DNA from: Candidatus Anoxychlamydiales bacterium
GTDB lineage: Bacteria > Chlamydiota > Chlamydiia > Chlamydiales > SM23-39
DNA length: 44,666 nt
NCBI GenBank assembly: GCA_011064875.1
Contig: JAAKFV010000003.1
Location: forward strand, 1-44,666
Direction of reading: 5' to 3'
The translations under genes were made by a program, and so were the position numbers. Under the pieces are notes generated by a model. The model saw only the letters and a program-made list of their open reading frames with translations, had not been told where the DNA came from and made no database searches. Of this stretch, positions 1-7,595 are shown one piece after another. Position 1 is the first letter of the stretch; each line of letters starts with the position of its first letter.

Positions 1-60
1 TCTTTTATGCTCTTTGTTAGTTATATCCATTGTGTAACGTTTTGTGTTAACAGACATCAT
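1..60 (-). CDS. Partial CDS, N-terminus of a probable ribbon-helix-helix antitoxin-like protein
   Basis: Only the first 20 codons are inside the window; the gene runs off the left edge on the minus strand. The translation begins MMSVNTKRYTMDITNKEHKR. A perfect ribosome binding site (AGGAGA) lies a few bases before the double ATG. A short basic strand followed by a TMDI-type beta strand and a charged helix start is typical of RHH (CopG/Arc-like) antitoxins and repressors, so a toxin-antitoxin role is possible. It abuts the repeat-bounded island with AbiE and Fic, which fits an accessory region. The family call rests on 20 residues only. Confidence 0.45.
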   Translation of the reverse strand, partial: MMSVNTKRYTMDITNKEHKR

Positions 61-138
61 CTATTCTCCTTTATTTCTAATGATATCCAAAATACTACGG
101 CACTGCAAGCAGTAAAGCAAATTTCTTTATCTCATCCA

Positions 139-357
139 ATTGATTTATTAATTGAAACTCTTTATTCATCACATTAGATTTCACAATTTTTACACATTGC
201 ATAAAAATAAACAGCAATATATTACAAAAAGCTACAAAAGAAAAAATTTGCTTAACATATTAAAAGTTATTTTGTTATAGTTTGTAGCTTGTTGTGGATT
301 ATTGTATTAAAACCGAATCATAATCAGGGTGTTGTTGGTTCGAGTCCGACTACCGCT
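139..357. repeat. Left copy of ~215 bp imperfect direct repeat bounding the island
   Basis: This stretch matches 4898-5107 over its length. Shared blocks include ATTGAAACTCTTTATTCATC, TATTACAAAAAGCTACAAAA, a CTTAACATATTAAAA block and GTGGATTATTGT, followed by the tRNA-like tail. The copies differ by scattered substitutions and small indels, so the duplication is old. The rest of the gene-free stretch 61-498 holds only AT-rich sequence and, at its end, the abiE promoter. The two copies enclose abiE, fic and the GT90 gene, as expected for an integrated island flanked by attachment-type duplications. No integrase is visible. Confidence 0.7.
286..357 (+). pseudogene. Degenerate tRNA-Met-like (CAT anticodon) remnant 1
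   Basis: The 3' half still looks like a tRNA. The anticodon loop region reads TCATAATC, followed by an intact T arm (GTTGG / TTCGAGT / CCGAC) and an acceptor-like end TACCGCTA. The 5' part (286-317) shows only vague D-arm resemblance, and the anticodon stem is mismatched, so a functional cloverleaf is unlikely. Two sister remnants lie at about 2127-2201 and 5037-5107. tRNA 3' ends are classic integration targets. Confidence 0.6.
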
Positions 358-486
358 ATTTTTGTTAACCTTTGATTTTCAGCTAATTAAGAATAAAATT
401 AATATCGATAAAAGTTCTTCTTCAAGGCACACTTAAATTATTAATTTAAAAAACTTGTAAATTTATTGTAAAAATAGTTTTCTAAC

Positions 487-527
487 AAAGGTACTCGCTT
501 GACATTATTGTGTACCTTTATTAGAAT
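487..527 (+). promoter_or_regulatory. abiE promoter with flanking inverted repeat (candidate AbiEi operator)
   Basis: A consensus -35 TTGACA (499-504), a 17 bp spacer and a near-consensus -10 TAGAAT (522-527) predict transcription starting near 534. That is right at the ATG of abiEi (535). An inverted repeat AAAGGTAC (487-494) / GTACCTTT (512-519) straddles the -35 box. AbiEi antitoxins are known to autorepress by binding inverted repeats in their promoter, so this is a good operator candidate. The long reading frame that starts at TTG 499 would start inside the -35 box, which argues for the downstream ATG. Confidence 0.6.
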
Positions 528-534
528 AAGTTTT

Positions 535-1131
535 ATGAGAAAGCATAAATATTTACACAAACTTCAACTCTTTTTAAATCGTCCTTTTTTTACGGCTAAA
601 GAAGCTAAAAAAGGTGGCATCCCTTCATATGAATTAAGTTATTTTTGTAAAATTGGCATAATAGAAAGAATTGCTAGAGGAATTTACAAATCTGTTAAAT
701 ATGATCTAAAAGTTGATTTTCATCTAGAAGAATTAGTGTTGATTGCTTCAAGTATTTCGAAAGGAGTAATATGTCTTATTTCTGCATTATGTCTTTATGA
801 TTTAACTGATCAAATGATGCATGAATATTGGATTGCAGTTCCTAATTCTTCTAAACCTCCTAAACGTCCTCATACTCGAATTATTCGAATGAGAAATATG
901 ACTCTTGGGAAAGAAAAAATAAAGTTAGGAAAATATTCATTAAATATTTTTAATCGAGAAAGAACTATTATTGATTCATTTCGTTTTTTAAATAAAGAAA
1001 TAGCAATAAAAGCTTTGCAAGCTTATTTATCTCCAAAAGGTGAAAATAAACCTGATTTAATAAAACTACAAAAATATGCTAAATTGCTTAGAGTTAATAT
1101 TAATGATTATATACTTAGCTTAACAACATGA
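535..1131 (+). CDS. abiEi: AbiEi-family antitoxin / transcriptional repressor (type IV TA)
   Basis: 198-residue protein (from ATG 535) that pairs with the downstream nucleotidyltransferase. The N-terminal part (FFTAKEAKKGG, then an HTH-like segment ending IARGIYKS) is the winged-helix domain typical of AbiEi/DUF6088 antitoxins. The C-terminal part (FNRERTIIDSFRF and following) matches the family's C-terminal domain. It overlaps the next gene by 4 bases (ATGA), a classic TA arrangement. The consensus promoter just upstream leaves almost no 5' leader, so the mRNA may be leaderless; no Shine-Dalgarno site is seen. A TTG start at 499 would add 12 residues but lies in the -35 box. Role: neutralises or silences AbiEii and represses the operon. 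Confidence 0.8.
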   Translation: MRKHKYLHKLQLFLNRPFFTAKEAKKGGIPSYELSYFCKIGIIERIARGIYKSVKYDLKVDFHLEELVLIASSISKGVICLISALCLYDLTDQMMHEYWIAVPNSSKPPKRPHTRIIRMRNMTLGKEKIKLGKYSLNIFNRERTIIDSFRFLNKEIAIKALQAYLSPKGENKPDLIKLQKYAKLLRVNINDYILSLTT

Positions 1132-1997
1132 ATGAAAATCTAGAAAAATCTATAAAAGCGAAGCTTAGGCAAATAGCTAAAATTGAAAATAAAAATCCTT
1201 CAATACTTTTGCAGAATTTCTTTTTAGAAAGATTTTTGGTTCGTCTCTCTTATTCATCTTATTGTGATAATTTTGTTCTAAAAGGAGGTCTTTTATTATC
1301 AAAATATATTGATATTGGCAGACAAACACAAGACTTAGATTTTTTTGCTAAAAATTTAAAAAACAAGACAAAAGTCATTGAAAATATTTTTCAAGAAATA
1401 GCTTATATAAAAACAGAAGATGGCATAATTTTTAAAGATATTCGAGCCAGTGAGCTTTTTCATCCTCATATGAATTATCTGGGAGCTCAAGTTTCAATGT
1501 TTGGATATTTTGGTAAAATACGAGCTAAACTTAGCATTGATCTTGGTTTTGGGGATGTTGTTAAAGAAATCAAAAAAGAGATTGTTTTAATGAAAAGCTC
1601 CAAAGGGCCTCTTTTTGAAAATTCAATTACACTAAATTGTTATCCTCGTGAGTTCATTTTTGCTGAAAAATTAGAAACAATTATTTTTAGGGGAGCTGCG
1701 AATAGTAGAATGAAGGATTTTTATGATGTTTATCTCATGATGTTAGAAGACAAAGGTATAGAGAAAAAAGTTCTTGAAAGTGCTATTTTAGAAGTTTTCA
1801 ATCATAGAAAAACTCCATTAAATATTCCTATTTCTTTTTCAGATGCTGATTTTTTTCATTTAGAAATTTATTGGAAGGCTTTTTTTCAAGGATTAAATCT
1901 AAAAGCGATAAGTTATGCTATCCCTAAACAAATTACTGAAATAGTTTTCGAAATAAATAAATGGTTAAAAATAAATACAGATTTATCTAACAAATAA
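1128..1997 (+). CDS. abiEii: AbiEii-family nucleotidyltransferase toxin
   Basis: 289 residues, the expected length for AbiEii/MenT-type toxins (DUF1814). The minimal nucleotidyltransferase signature is present: LKGGLLL (51-57), then DLDFF with the acidic pair at about Asp69 and Asp71. A second acidic strand reads SIDLGFGD. The conserved C-terminal segment around KLETIIFRGAANSRMKDFYDVY carries the Lys and Asp residues typical of the family. Such toxins transfer nucleotides to RNA (tRNA in MenT proteins) and can abort phage infection. Translation is coupled to the antitoxin by the ATGA overlap. The gene looks intact. Confidence 0.85.
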   Translation: MNENLEKSIKAKLRQIAKIENKNPSILLQNFFLERFLVRLSYSSYCDNFVLKGGLLLSKYIDIGRQTQDLDFFAKNLKNKTKVIENIFQEIAYIKTEDGIIFKDIRASELFHPHMNYLGAQVSMFGYFGKIRAKLSIDLGFGDVVKEIKKEIVLMKSSKGPLFENSITLNCYPREFIFAEKLETIIFRGAANSRMKDFYDVYLMMLEDKGIEKKVLESAILEVFNHRKTPLNIPISFSDADFFHLEIYWKAFFQGLNLKAISYAIPKQITEIVFEINKWLKINTDLSNK

Positions 1998-2126
1998 TGA
2001 TTATAAAAAAACATATATTTCATGACATAGTGGTGACACACTAAGAGTCTATATTCATCATTATATTTCATGACAAATCATTTGCCCAAATAACAAAGTC
2101 ATTCTATTATAGTGCTGTAAATTACT

Positions 2127-2201
2127 GATGAGTAATGAGGTATTAGGGATTAACTCGGAGTCATAATCCGGGTGTCGTTGGTTCGAGTCCGACTGCCGCT
2201 A
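2127..2201 (+). pseudogene. Degenerate tRNA-Met-like (CAT) remnant 2
   Basis: The best preserved of the three remnants. From about 2155 it folds as an anticodon arm TCGGA-GTCATAA-TCCGG, a short variable region, a T arm GTTGG-TTCGAGT-CCGAC and a 3' acceptor strand TGCCGCT plus A. The matching 5' acceptor strand (AGCGGCA) and a proper D arm are missing; 2127-2154 has only partial resemblance with extra bases. It sits between abiEii and fic in the gene-free stretch 1998-2449, which otherwise holds the 36 bp repeat pair and nothing else recognised. It may mark the junction of two successively inserted segments. Confidence 0.55.
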
Positions 2202-2290
2202 TTTTGATTCTTAAGAACTAAGAAATCGCAAGTGATAATTTCATGTGGGGTTCAAATTCGAATTAGAAGCGCTCTAAAAATACTTCTTTC

Positions 2291-2326
2291 TTATACAATC
2301 TCATATAATCTTATATAGTTAAAATA
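2291..2326. repeat. 36 bp direct repeat, copy 1 (upstream of fic)
   Basis: The 36 bases beginning TTATACAATC and ending AGTTAAAATA recur at 2404-2439 with a single C/T difference. Each copy has an internal near-repeat of the ATAATCTTATATA type. The copies are 113 bp apart, and the second ends 10 bp before the fic start codon. Candidate operator or duplicated promoter element for fic. Confidence 0.6.
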
Positions 2327-2403
2327 TAACATTCTTAAACTCCTGTTTATAAAGTGTTTAGTTTTTGCGTTAGCAAGATAGAACATGCGAAAATTGACGT
2401 TTA

Positions 2404-2439
2404 TTATACAATCTTATATAATCTTATATAGTTAAAATA
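2404..2439. repeat. 36 bp direct repeat, copy 2 (just before fic start)
   Basis: Second copy of the element at 2291-2326. It lies where the core promoter or a repressor site of fic would be expected (start codon 2450). The encoded Fic protein has its own C-terminal winged-helix domain, so autoregulation through these sites is plausible but inferred. Confidence 0.6.
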
Positions 2440-2449
2440 AAAGGTTCTT

Positions 2450-3508
2450 ATGGTTAAAAATCGTTTTGAACAAAGATTAAATTCTCTATCTTCTGAGCTC
2501 TGGACAAAAATAGCACAAATTGACGAATTAAAAGGACGATGGATTGCTGGTATTCAGCTAAGCTCTCAAGTTCTGGGCCGTCTAAAGCGTTCTATTCTGA
2601 TCACTTCTACTGGTGCATCGACTCGCATTGAAGGAGCTCGACTATCTGATGAAGACGTAGAAAAACTTATGCGTGGCTTAGACATTCAAAAATTTACTGA
2701 TCGTGACAAACAGGAAGTGAAAGGCTACTTTGAGCTGTTGGAAAATGTTTTTAATTCATGGAAATCTATTAAATTATCAGAAAGTACAATTAAACATTTT
2801 CATAAAGAACTTTTAAACTATGTAAAAAAAGATAAAATTCATCGAGGGGAATATAAAAAAAATGAGAATAAAGTACATATGATCGACAAAGCTGGCAAAT
2901 CTATTGGAGTTCTCTTTGATACAACCAAAGCTTTTTTAACCCCAAAAGAGATGCAAGAATTAGTAGAATGGACTAGAGATGCTTTTCTTGAAAAAAAAAA
3001 TCATCCTCTTTTGATCATAGCAAATTTCATTGTTGAGTTCCTGCAAATTCACCCCTTTCAAGACGGCAATGGACGACTTAGCCGTATTCTGACAAACTTG
3101 CTTTTGCTCAAAACAGGTTATTTGTATATGCCTTATGTTTCACATGAAAAGCTAATAGAAGATAACAAACCTGATTATTACATGGCGCTTAGGAAAAGCC
3201 AAAAAACTTTCAAAACCTCTCATGAAACCATTACATCTTGGCTGGATTTCTTTTTAGAAATTTTGCTTCAACAATCAAAAATAGCCATAGAACTTCTTTC
3301 ACAAGAAAACATTGAAAAAATTTTATCTGTTAAACAATTAGCTATATGGCAATATCTCCAAACCGTTGATGAAGCTACACCAAAAGAAATAATGCAAAAA
3401 ACCAAAATATCCCGACCTACTGTTAATCAGGTACTTGATAAATTAATTCGCCTAAAAAAAATCGAACGTCTTGGCCTCGGTAGAAGCACAAGATATCGTA
3501 AATTATAA
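2450..3508 (+). CDS. fic: Fic-domain protein (putative AMPylator/deAMPylator) with C-terminal winged helix
   Basis: 352 residues. The Fic core motif HPFQDGNGR is complete at 201-209. This is the catalytic His plus anion-hole loop that transfers AMP (or another nucleotide moiety) to target hydroxyls. An N-terminal inhibitory-helix motif STRIEG (57-62, the S/T-xxx-E-G/N pattern) places it among class II, self-inhibited Fic proteins. The flap region precedes the core. Residues from about 293 (SVKQLAIWQYL to the end) form a winged-helix DNA-binding domain. Context: island gene, 5 bp before the GT90 gene and probably co-transcribed with it. It could be a TA-like regulator or an enzyme acting on host or self proteins; the sequence cannot decide. 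Confidence 0.85.
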   Translation: MVKNRFEQRLNSLSSELWTKIAQIDELKGRWIAGIQLSSQVLGRLKRSILITSTGASTRIEGARLSDEDVEKLMRGLDIQKFTDRDKQEVKGYFELLENVFNSWKSIKLSESTIKHFHKELLNYVKKDKIHRGEYKKNENKVHMIDKAGKSIGVLFDTTKAFLTPKEMQELVEWTRDAFLEKKNHPLLIIANFIVEFLQIHPFQDGNGRLSRILTNLLLLKTGYLYMPYVSHEKLIEDNKPDYYMALRKSQKTFKTSHETITSWLDFFLEILLQQSKIAIELLSQENIEKILSVKQLAIWQYLQTVDEATPKEIMQKTKISRPTVNQVLDKLIRLKKIERLGLGRSTRYRKL

Positions 3509-3513
3509 AAAAA

Positions 3514-4815
3514 GTGACAAATGCTATTTTGAAAAAATTAATCTCAGTTATATTAATTTTATCAATTGGTTCTTATATTTCATGGTTTTTGATAAATAAA
3601 CATAACAAATATTTATTTAAAGAAACTTTTGTTAAAGAATTAAACAAAAAAGTTTTTAAATCTAAAATTAAAGATAAACCTCCAACGTGGATGATTGAAC
3701 AAATTCAAGAAGAATTTGAACCTTTTGTTTCAAATGGCATCACATCTAAAAGAGTAGATGAGACATTTAAAAAAATAAGAAAGACTTTTCTCTGCAATGA
3801 AATAATTCGTTATCGTATTATAAATAATGAACTTTTTCGTTATTTTAATAATGCTGAAACTGTATCTCTAAAAGATAGTTCTCTTGAGAAAGCTATAAAA
3901 ACCATATTGTATTTTGAACCTATAAAAGATATCGATATTATTATTTCTCACCAAGATGGTATTCCCATTGGAGAACAATCTGAGGGATTTTATATTACAG
4001 AAAAAGAAGAGATGCAAGCACCGATTTTATGTTCTGCAAAAAAGAAAGATTTACCCTTAGTAATTTTAATCCCAGATTGGCGCTCCATTTCCAGATGGTG
4101 GTGTAAAGAAATAAAATGCGTTTTAAAGGCTATTGATAAAAATAGCTGGGAAAGTAAAAAAAATTATGCTTTTTGGAGAGGGAGTTTAACCAATGGTATT
4201 CGCTCGAAATTATGCAAGATGGCGCTGCAATATCCAAATCATTTATATGCGAAATTAAATGCAAAAGTTGAAAATAAGGATTTGCAAACACAACTAGAAC
4301 AAGAGGGGATTTATTGTGCTAAAGGGTGGTATCCTATGGAAAAGATACTAGAAAATAAATATTTACCCCTAATGGATGGAGTTATGTCAGCAGCTCCAGC
4401 CTTTCAGTCTCGTTTATTATCTAATTCTTTAACTCTAAAGCAGGATTTTCCTGGGGTTCAATGGTTTTTTAAGCCATTGAAACCTTACGTTCATTATGTT
4501 CCTTTAAAACATGATATTAGTGATTTGATAGAAAAGATTGAATGGGCAAAAAAAAATGATAATTTATGCAAAGAGATCTCTAAAAACGCTACTGATTTTG
4601 CTTTGAACAATTTAACGTTTGAAGATGTTTATCTTTATTTATATCTCGTTTTAAAAAAATATTCTTCTCTATCTTTAATAAATAGTGAAGAAATAAAAAA
4701 AGATATAAAAAATGATTCTAACTGGATTAATATTCAAAAAAGAGAAAAATTGAAAAAGAAATTATTAAAAAGCAGCTTTAGAAAAGTCTGTAATTTTGCT
4801 ACCCCTGATTTTTAA
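3514..4815 (+). CDS. GT90/CAP10-like glycosyltransferase with N-terminal membrane anchor
   Basis: 433 residues from a GTG start only 5 bp after fic. Residues 9-27 form a single hydrophobic segment (signal anchor). The GT90 hallmarks are visible: a FWRGSLT segment at about 220-226, DWRSISRWW at 188-196, and near the C-terminus LMDGVMSAAPAFQSRLLSNS followed by YVPLKHDISDLIEKIEWAKK. This matches the order seen in CAP10, KDELC and bacterial LPS-modifying relatives. Family members transfer xylose or glucose to glycans or proteins using UDP-sugars. The likely role is modification of surface glycan or, more speculatively, of a host target. The start-site signal is weak. Confidence 0.7.
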   Translation: MTNAILKKLISVILILSIGSYISWFLINKHNKYLFKETFVKELNKKVFKSKIKDKPPTWMIEQIQEEFEPFVSNGITSKRVDETFKKIRKTFLCNEIIRYRIINNELFRYFNNAETVSLKDSSLEKAIKTILYFEPIKDIDIIISHQDGIPIGEQSEGFYITEKEEMQAPILCSAKKKDLPLVILIPDWRSISRWWCKEIKCVLKAIDKNSWESKKNYAFWRGSLTNGIRSKLCKMALQYPNHLYAKLNAKVENKDLQTQLEQEGIYCAKGWYPMEKILENKYLPLMDGVMSAAPAFQSRLLSNSLTLKQDFPGVQWFFKPLKPYVHYVPLKHDISDLIEKIEWAKKNDNLCKEISKNATDFALNNLTFEDVYLYLYLVLKKYSSLSLINSEEIKKDIKNDSNWINIQKREKLKKKLLKSSFRKVCNFATPDF

Positions 4816-4897
4816 AAATAATATATATATTTTTTTCTTTAACGACTTGTTAAGTTTCTAGAAAATCCATTTAACAAATTTTATATTTTTCCATTCT

Positions 4898-5107
4898 ATT
4901 GATCTATTAATTGAAACTCTTTATTCATCACGATAAATTTTTACACAATTGGCTAAGAATAACAAGCAACATATTACAAAAAGCTACAAAAGAAAAGTTT
5001 TACTTAACATATTAAAATTTATTTTGTTGTATTCTTAGATTTATGTGGATTATTGTTTTAAAATGGGATCATAATCCAGGTCGTTGGTTTGAGTTAGACT
5101 GCCGTTA
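4898..5107. repeat. Right copy of ~215 bp imperfect direct repeat
   Basis: Partner of 139-357, with the same block order and a decayed tRNA tail at its end (5037-5107). With 4816-4897, which is plain AT-rich sequence, it makes up the gene-free stretch before the Inc-like gene at 5209. It marks the right boundary of the island that holds abiE, fic and the GT90 gene. Confidence 0.7.
5037..5107 (+). pseudogene. Degenerate tRNA-Met-like (CAT) remnant 3
   Basis: Contains GGGATCATAATCCAGG, whose anticodon-loop core matches the other two remnants. A damaged T arm follows (GTTGGTTTGAGTTAGAC, with substitutions in the TTCGA loop and stem), then an acceptor-like GCCGTTATA. It is the most degraded of the three copies, so it is no longer a tRNA gene. 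Confidence 0.5.
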
Positions 5108-5142
5108 TAAATTTCTTAAAAAGCTTTGTCTTAGAATTGTTT

Positions 5143-5182
5143 AAAAAAAAAATGAGCAATATTTTTTATATATTGCTCATTT
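5143..5182 (-). terminator. Intrinsic terminator of the Inc-like gene
   Basis: A 13 bp perfect stem AAATGAGCAATAT / ATATTGCTCATTT (5150-5182) with a short loop. Read on the minus strand it is followed by a run of about ten T. It lies 27 bp past the stop of the 5209-5949 gene. Confidence 0.75.
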
Positions 5183-5208
5183 AATTGATTAAATCTTAAT
5201 TAGATTAT

Positions 5209-5949
5209 TTACTCATCATCTGCAGGATCCGTAATATCAGCCATTCTCGCTCTTGATCCTGATCTAGGCGATGCTGGTTCTGCTGGTGCCGCCGGAGCAG
5301 CTGGTGCTGCGGCTAAATCAGCCGGTATAAATGAAGCTGTTTCTACTGGTACTGATTCTACTCGTGGTGCTGGTGCATATGCAGATGGATCTGCTGCTGC
5401 ATTATTTTCATCACTAATGTACTTTCTCCAAAGCCTACTACCTAAACTTTTTATCCAACTAGCTGGTTTTGATCCAAGTCCAATTAAGGCAGGTCCAGAA
5501 ATTGATCCAAGGAATATTGCTGCTGTTGATGAAATTTTAACAGACGTTAGGGTTGATATTAATACTGAACCAAATCCAAATGTACCTCCTCCTATTAATG
5601 CAGCTAAAAGAGCTTTATCCCATTTTGTTACGTTACCGGTTTTATACCAATCTTTGGCTCTTTTTAATAATAAATATGAACCCATTGTTGAGCCTAAACT
5701 ACTAGTAACTCCTAAAGTAAGATTTAAAGCTCCTCCTACAGAAACGAAATGAAAAAGTGAAGTTACACCTCCTGCAACTCCAAAAGCTGTTAATCCTACA
5801 GTTAAGGCGATGAGTACAATGGCTTTTATTCTATCCTTCTCTGTTTTAGTAAATGGCTGGTCACCAGCTTTTGAAAAATGATCAGAATGTAACGGTGCTG
5901 GCTTTGCAGTAGGACTACCGTATGCTGGAACTGGACTAGTTGCTGACAT
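5209..5949 (-). CDS. Inc-like membrane protein with paired hydrophobic hairpins and Ala/Pro-rich tail
   Basis: 246 residues, preceded by a strong AAGGAG site. A short Pro-rich N-terminus (1-38) is followed by two hydrophobic hairpins at about 41-95 and 112-160, Gly-rich and separated by a charged loop (KRAKDWYKTGNVTKWDK). A soluble tail (about 175-246) is rich in Ala and Pro and ends in acidic residues. A bilobed hydrophobic domain with cytosol-facing termini is the defining layout of chlamydial inclusion-membrane proteins, which the type III system secretes into the host vacuole membrane. No sequence family is recognised. The Inc call is structural inference. Confidence 0.55.
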   Translation of the reverse strand: MSATSPVPAYGSPTAKPAPLHSDHFSKAGDQPFTKTEKDRIKAIVLIALTVGLTAFGVAGGVTSLFHFVSVGGALNLTLGVTSSLGSTMGSYLLLKRAKDWYKTGNVTKWDKALLAALIGGGTFGFGSVLISTLTSVKISSTAAIFLGSISGPALIGLGSKPASWIKSLGSRLWRKYISDENNAAADPSAYAPAPRVESVPVETASFIPADLAAAPAAPAAPAEPASPRSGSRARMADITDPADDE

Positions 5950-6360
5950 AATAAATTCTCCTTTTTTTTTAATTATTAAATTATTAGTTTCTTATTAATT
6001 TAACTTTATTTATATGTTTTAAATTATCAACTATTATTATATTCAATTATTAAATTTTAGTAAAGAAATATTAAGTTTATAAATAAAAAAAATATAAATT
6101 ATTACATATAAAAAACAACCTTTACAAGAATCTATAATGATTAAATTATTTAATTTTTATACTTAAAAATTTAATTTAACATAGTTAAAATAAAAATATT
6201 AATATAATAACTAGAATATTTTTTTGAAATATTAAGCGAAAGTTAAAAAAAGGGGAGAAAGGTGGGTGAATATCATTCAAATTTTTACTTGATTAAAAGG
6301 CTATAGATTGAAATTAGTCATTAATAACCTATCTACTCAATTCAAAAACCACAAAAACCT
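5950..6360. other. Gene-free AT-rich stretch
   Basis: No reading frame with a plausible start and ribosome site, no RNA gene and no clear hairpin was seen on either strand. It presumably holds the promoter of the 5209-5949 gene, but I could not pick reliable -35/-10 boxes in such AT-rich sequence. Confidence 0.4.
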
Positions 6361-6753
6361 CTAAACAGCAAATCTTGGTATAGAATCGACAAGCTCATCT
6401 ATAGCGCTAATTATCCTATCTCTTACTGATATAGCACGCGCTCTCGCAAAGTCTTTACAACCATTGATAACCCCTTGAAAAAAGAGGGTAAAATGGTTAT
6501 ATGCAATTCTATCGATCAAGCCTATTGATAAACCAAACATATTATAGGCAATAAAGGGAAAAATTAGCGCTACAAACCAAGATAGTGCTTTTATAGCCAC
6601 AGAATAGACAATAGCTCTAATAGGGTCATTTAAGACCTTATGTAATGGATCTAGCCAATAACCCTTAAGATCATCTTGTATCATTTGTGATATTCTCACA
6701 TCTTCAGCGTCTACTCTAGGCCCCAGTACAGGGGCGGGAGCTGCAGCTGCCAT
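6361..6753 (-). CDS. Small Inc-like membrane protein, unknown function
   Basis: 130 residues with an excellent ribosome site (GGAGG, 7 bases before ATG). An Ala-rich N-terminus leads to a hydrophobic region at about 45-80 (IRAIVYSVAIKALSWFVALIF and IAYNMFGLSIGLI) that could form a hairpin. A helical, charged C-terminus follows. No catalytic motif is seen. Its size, layout and position in a run of lineage-specific minus-strand genes suggest another inclusion-membrane or secreted protein. I do not recognise its family. Confidence 0.5.
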   Translation of the reverse strand: MAAAAPAPVLGPRVDAEDVRISQMIQDDLKGYWLDPLHKVLNDPIRAIVYSVAIKALSWFVALIFPFIAYNMFGLSIGLIDRIAYNHFTLFFQGVINGCKDFARARAISVRDRIISAIDELVDSIPRFAV

Positions 6754-7073
6754 GTTTTGGCCTCCATAAATTTAAATTCCGTAAGTATATAAAAAATGTT
6801 TTTAAATACTATAGAAATATTTTTATTTGATTAATTAATCTTATGGAAATATCTAACAATCAATAGTTTATAGAATGAGATATCTCCTTGATTTTAAAGA
6901 ACTTAAACGAAGGTTAGGATTGATCTTTCAAATAGAGATTTATTGACTTATTTTCAAGACAACATAACGTCTGATAATACATGTTATGTTATACAAGAAA
7001 ACTTTTTATCGATTGCCAAAGCAATATTTTACAAAGTTAAAAGTGATCCCAGATTCACATCAATTTACTTTAC
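6754..7073. other. Intergenic stretch, nothing recognised
   Basis: About 320 bp of AT-rich sequence between two minus-strand genes. No gene, RNA or strong hairpin was seen. It probably contains a promoter for the 6361-6753 gene. Confidence 0.35.
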
Positions 7074-7445
7074 TTATCTATAAAGTCCATATGGAGTTTG
7101 AAGAATATCTTTATGCCCCTGCATTGCGTCTGTAACATTACTAAATTCTCTAGATTTTTCAATATATTCGTCATCTACTTTAACTTTAGATGGCTCTATC
7201 TCTAATTCCAAAATTCGAAAAATATCTTTTCCTGGTGTAGTTGCTTGCACAATGGTAAATTTATTTTTACTATCTGCATTTGGTAAAATTATATAAACGC
7301 CCTTTTCCCTTCTTTGCAAACGAGATTGAGCTCTTTCAATATCTAGATCATCTCTATAAGCTCTATTTTTCTTAATCTCAGCTATTTGAGCCTCTGTCTC
7401 AGGCTCGTACTGTAAACTAGAGCCTTTTAATGATACTGAAGCCAT
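7074..7445 (-). CDS. Hypothetical soluble protein, 123 aa
   Basis: Preceded by AAGGAGTAAAAA, so the ATG start is well supported. The protein is soluble and charged. Residues 15-50 are rich in Glu, Arg and Lys and probably helical. A mixed strand region follows (GVYIILPNADSKNKFTIVQATTP, cut here for length), then a charged C-terminal half ending in QTPYGLYR. No signal peptide, membrane segment or known motif is visible. It sits in the lineage-specific block with the Inc-like genes, so a secreted effector or accessory role is possible. Function unknown. Confidence 0.5.
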   Translation of the reverse strand: MASVSLKGSSLQYEPETEAQIAEIKKNRAYRDDLDIERAQSRLQRREKGVYIILPNADSKNKFTIVQATTPGKDIFRILELEIEPSKVKVDDEYIEKSREFSNVTDAMQGHKDILQTPYGLYR

Positions 7446-7595
7446 TTTTTACTCCTTTTATATTAATTGTTTTATTAAAATGTAATTCATTCAATTTCAA
7501 AAGCTTAGCTATCAATAACATCAGATTTTTAATATTTAGTATTTAAGTTGTTAATAATAAGACGCTTAAATCCGCAAGATTTAGAAAACCTTGGA

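Noticed and set aside
286-357. Functional tRNA-Met genes at the three remnant sites
   Set aside because: The 5' acceptor strand and proper D arm do not pair, so no complete cloverleaf forms at any of the three sites.
499-534. TTG start adding 12 residues to AbiEi
   Set aside because: The TTG is the beginning of a consensus -35 box and the added residues have no ribosome site; the ATG at 535 is preferred.
1998-2100. Transposase or IS end because of repeated ATATTTCATGACA
   Set aside because: Only two short matches about 55 bp apart, no coding remnant and no target-site duplication visible.
5417-5752. Plus-strand frame opposite the Inc-like gene
   Set aside because: Opposite strand to a gene with a clear ribosome site and terminator; no own start signal.
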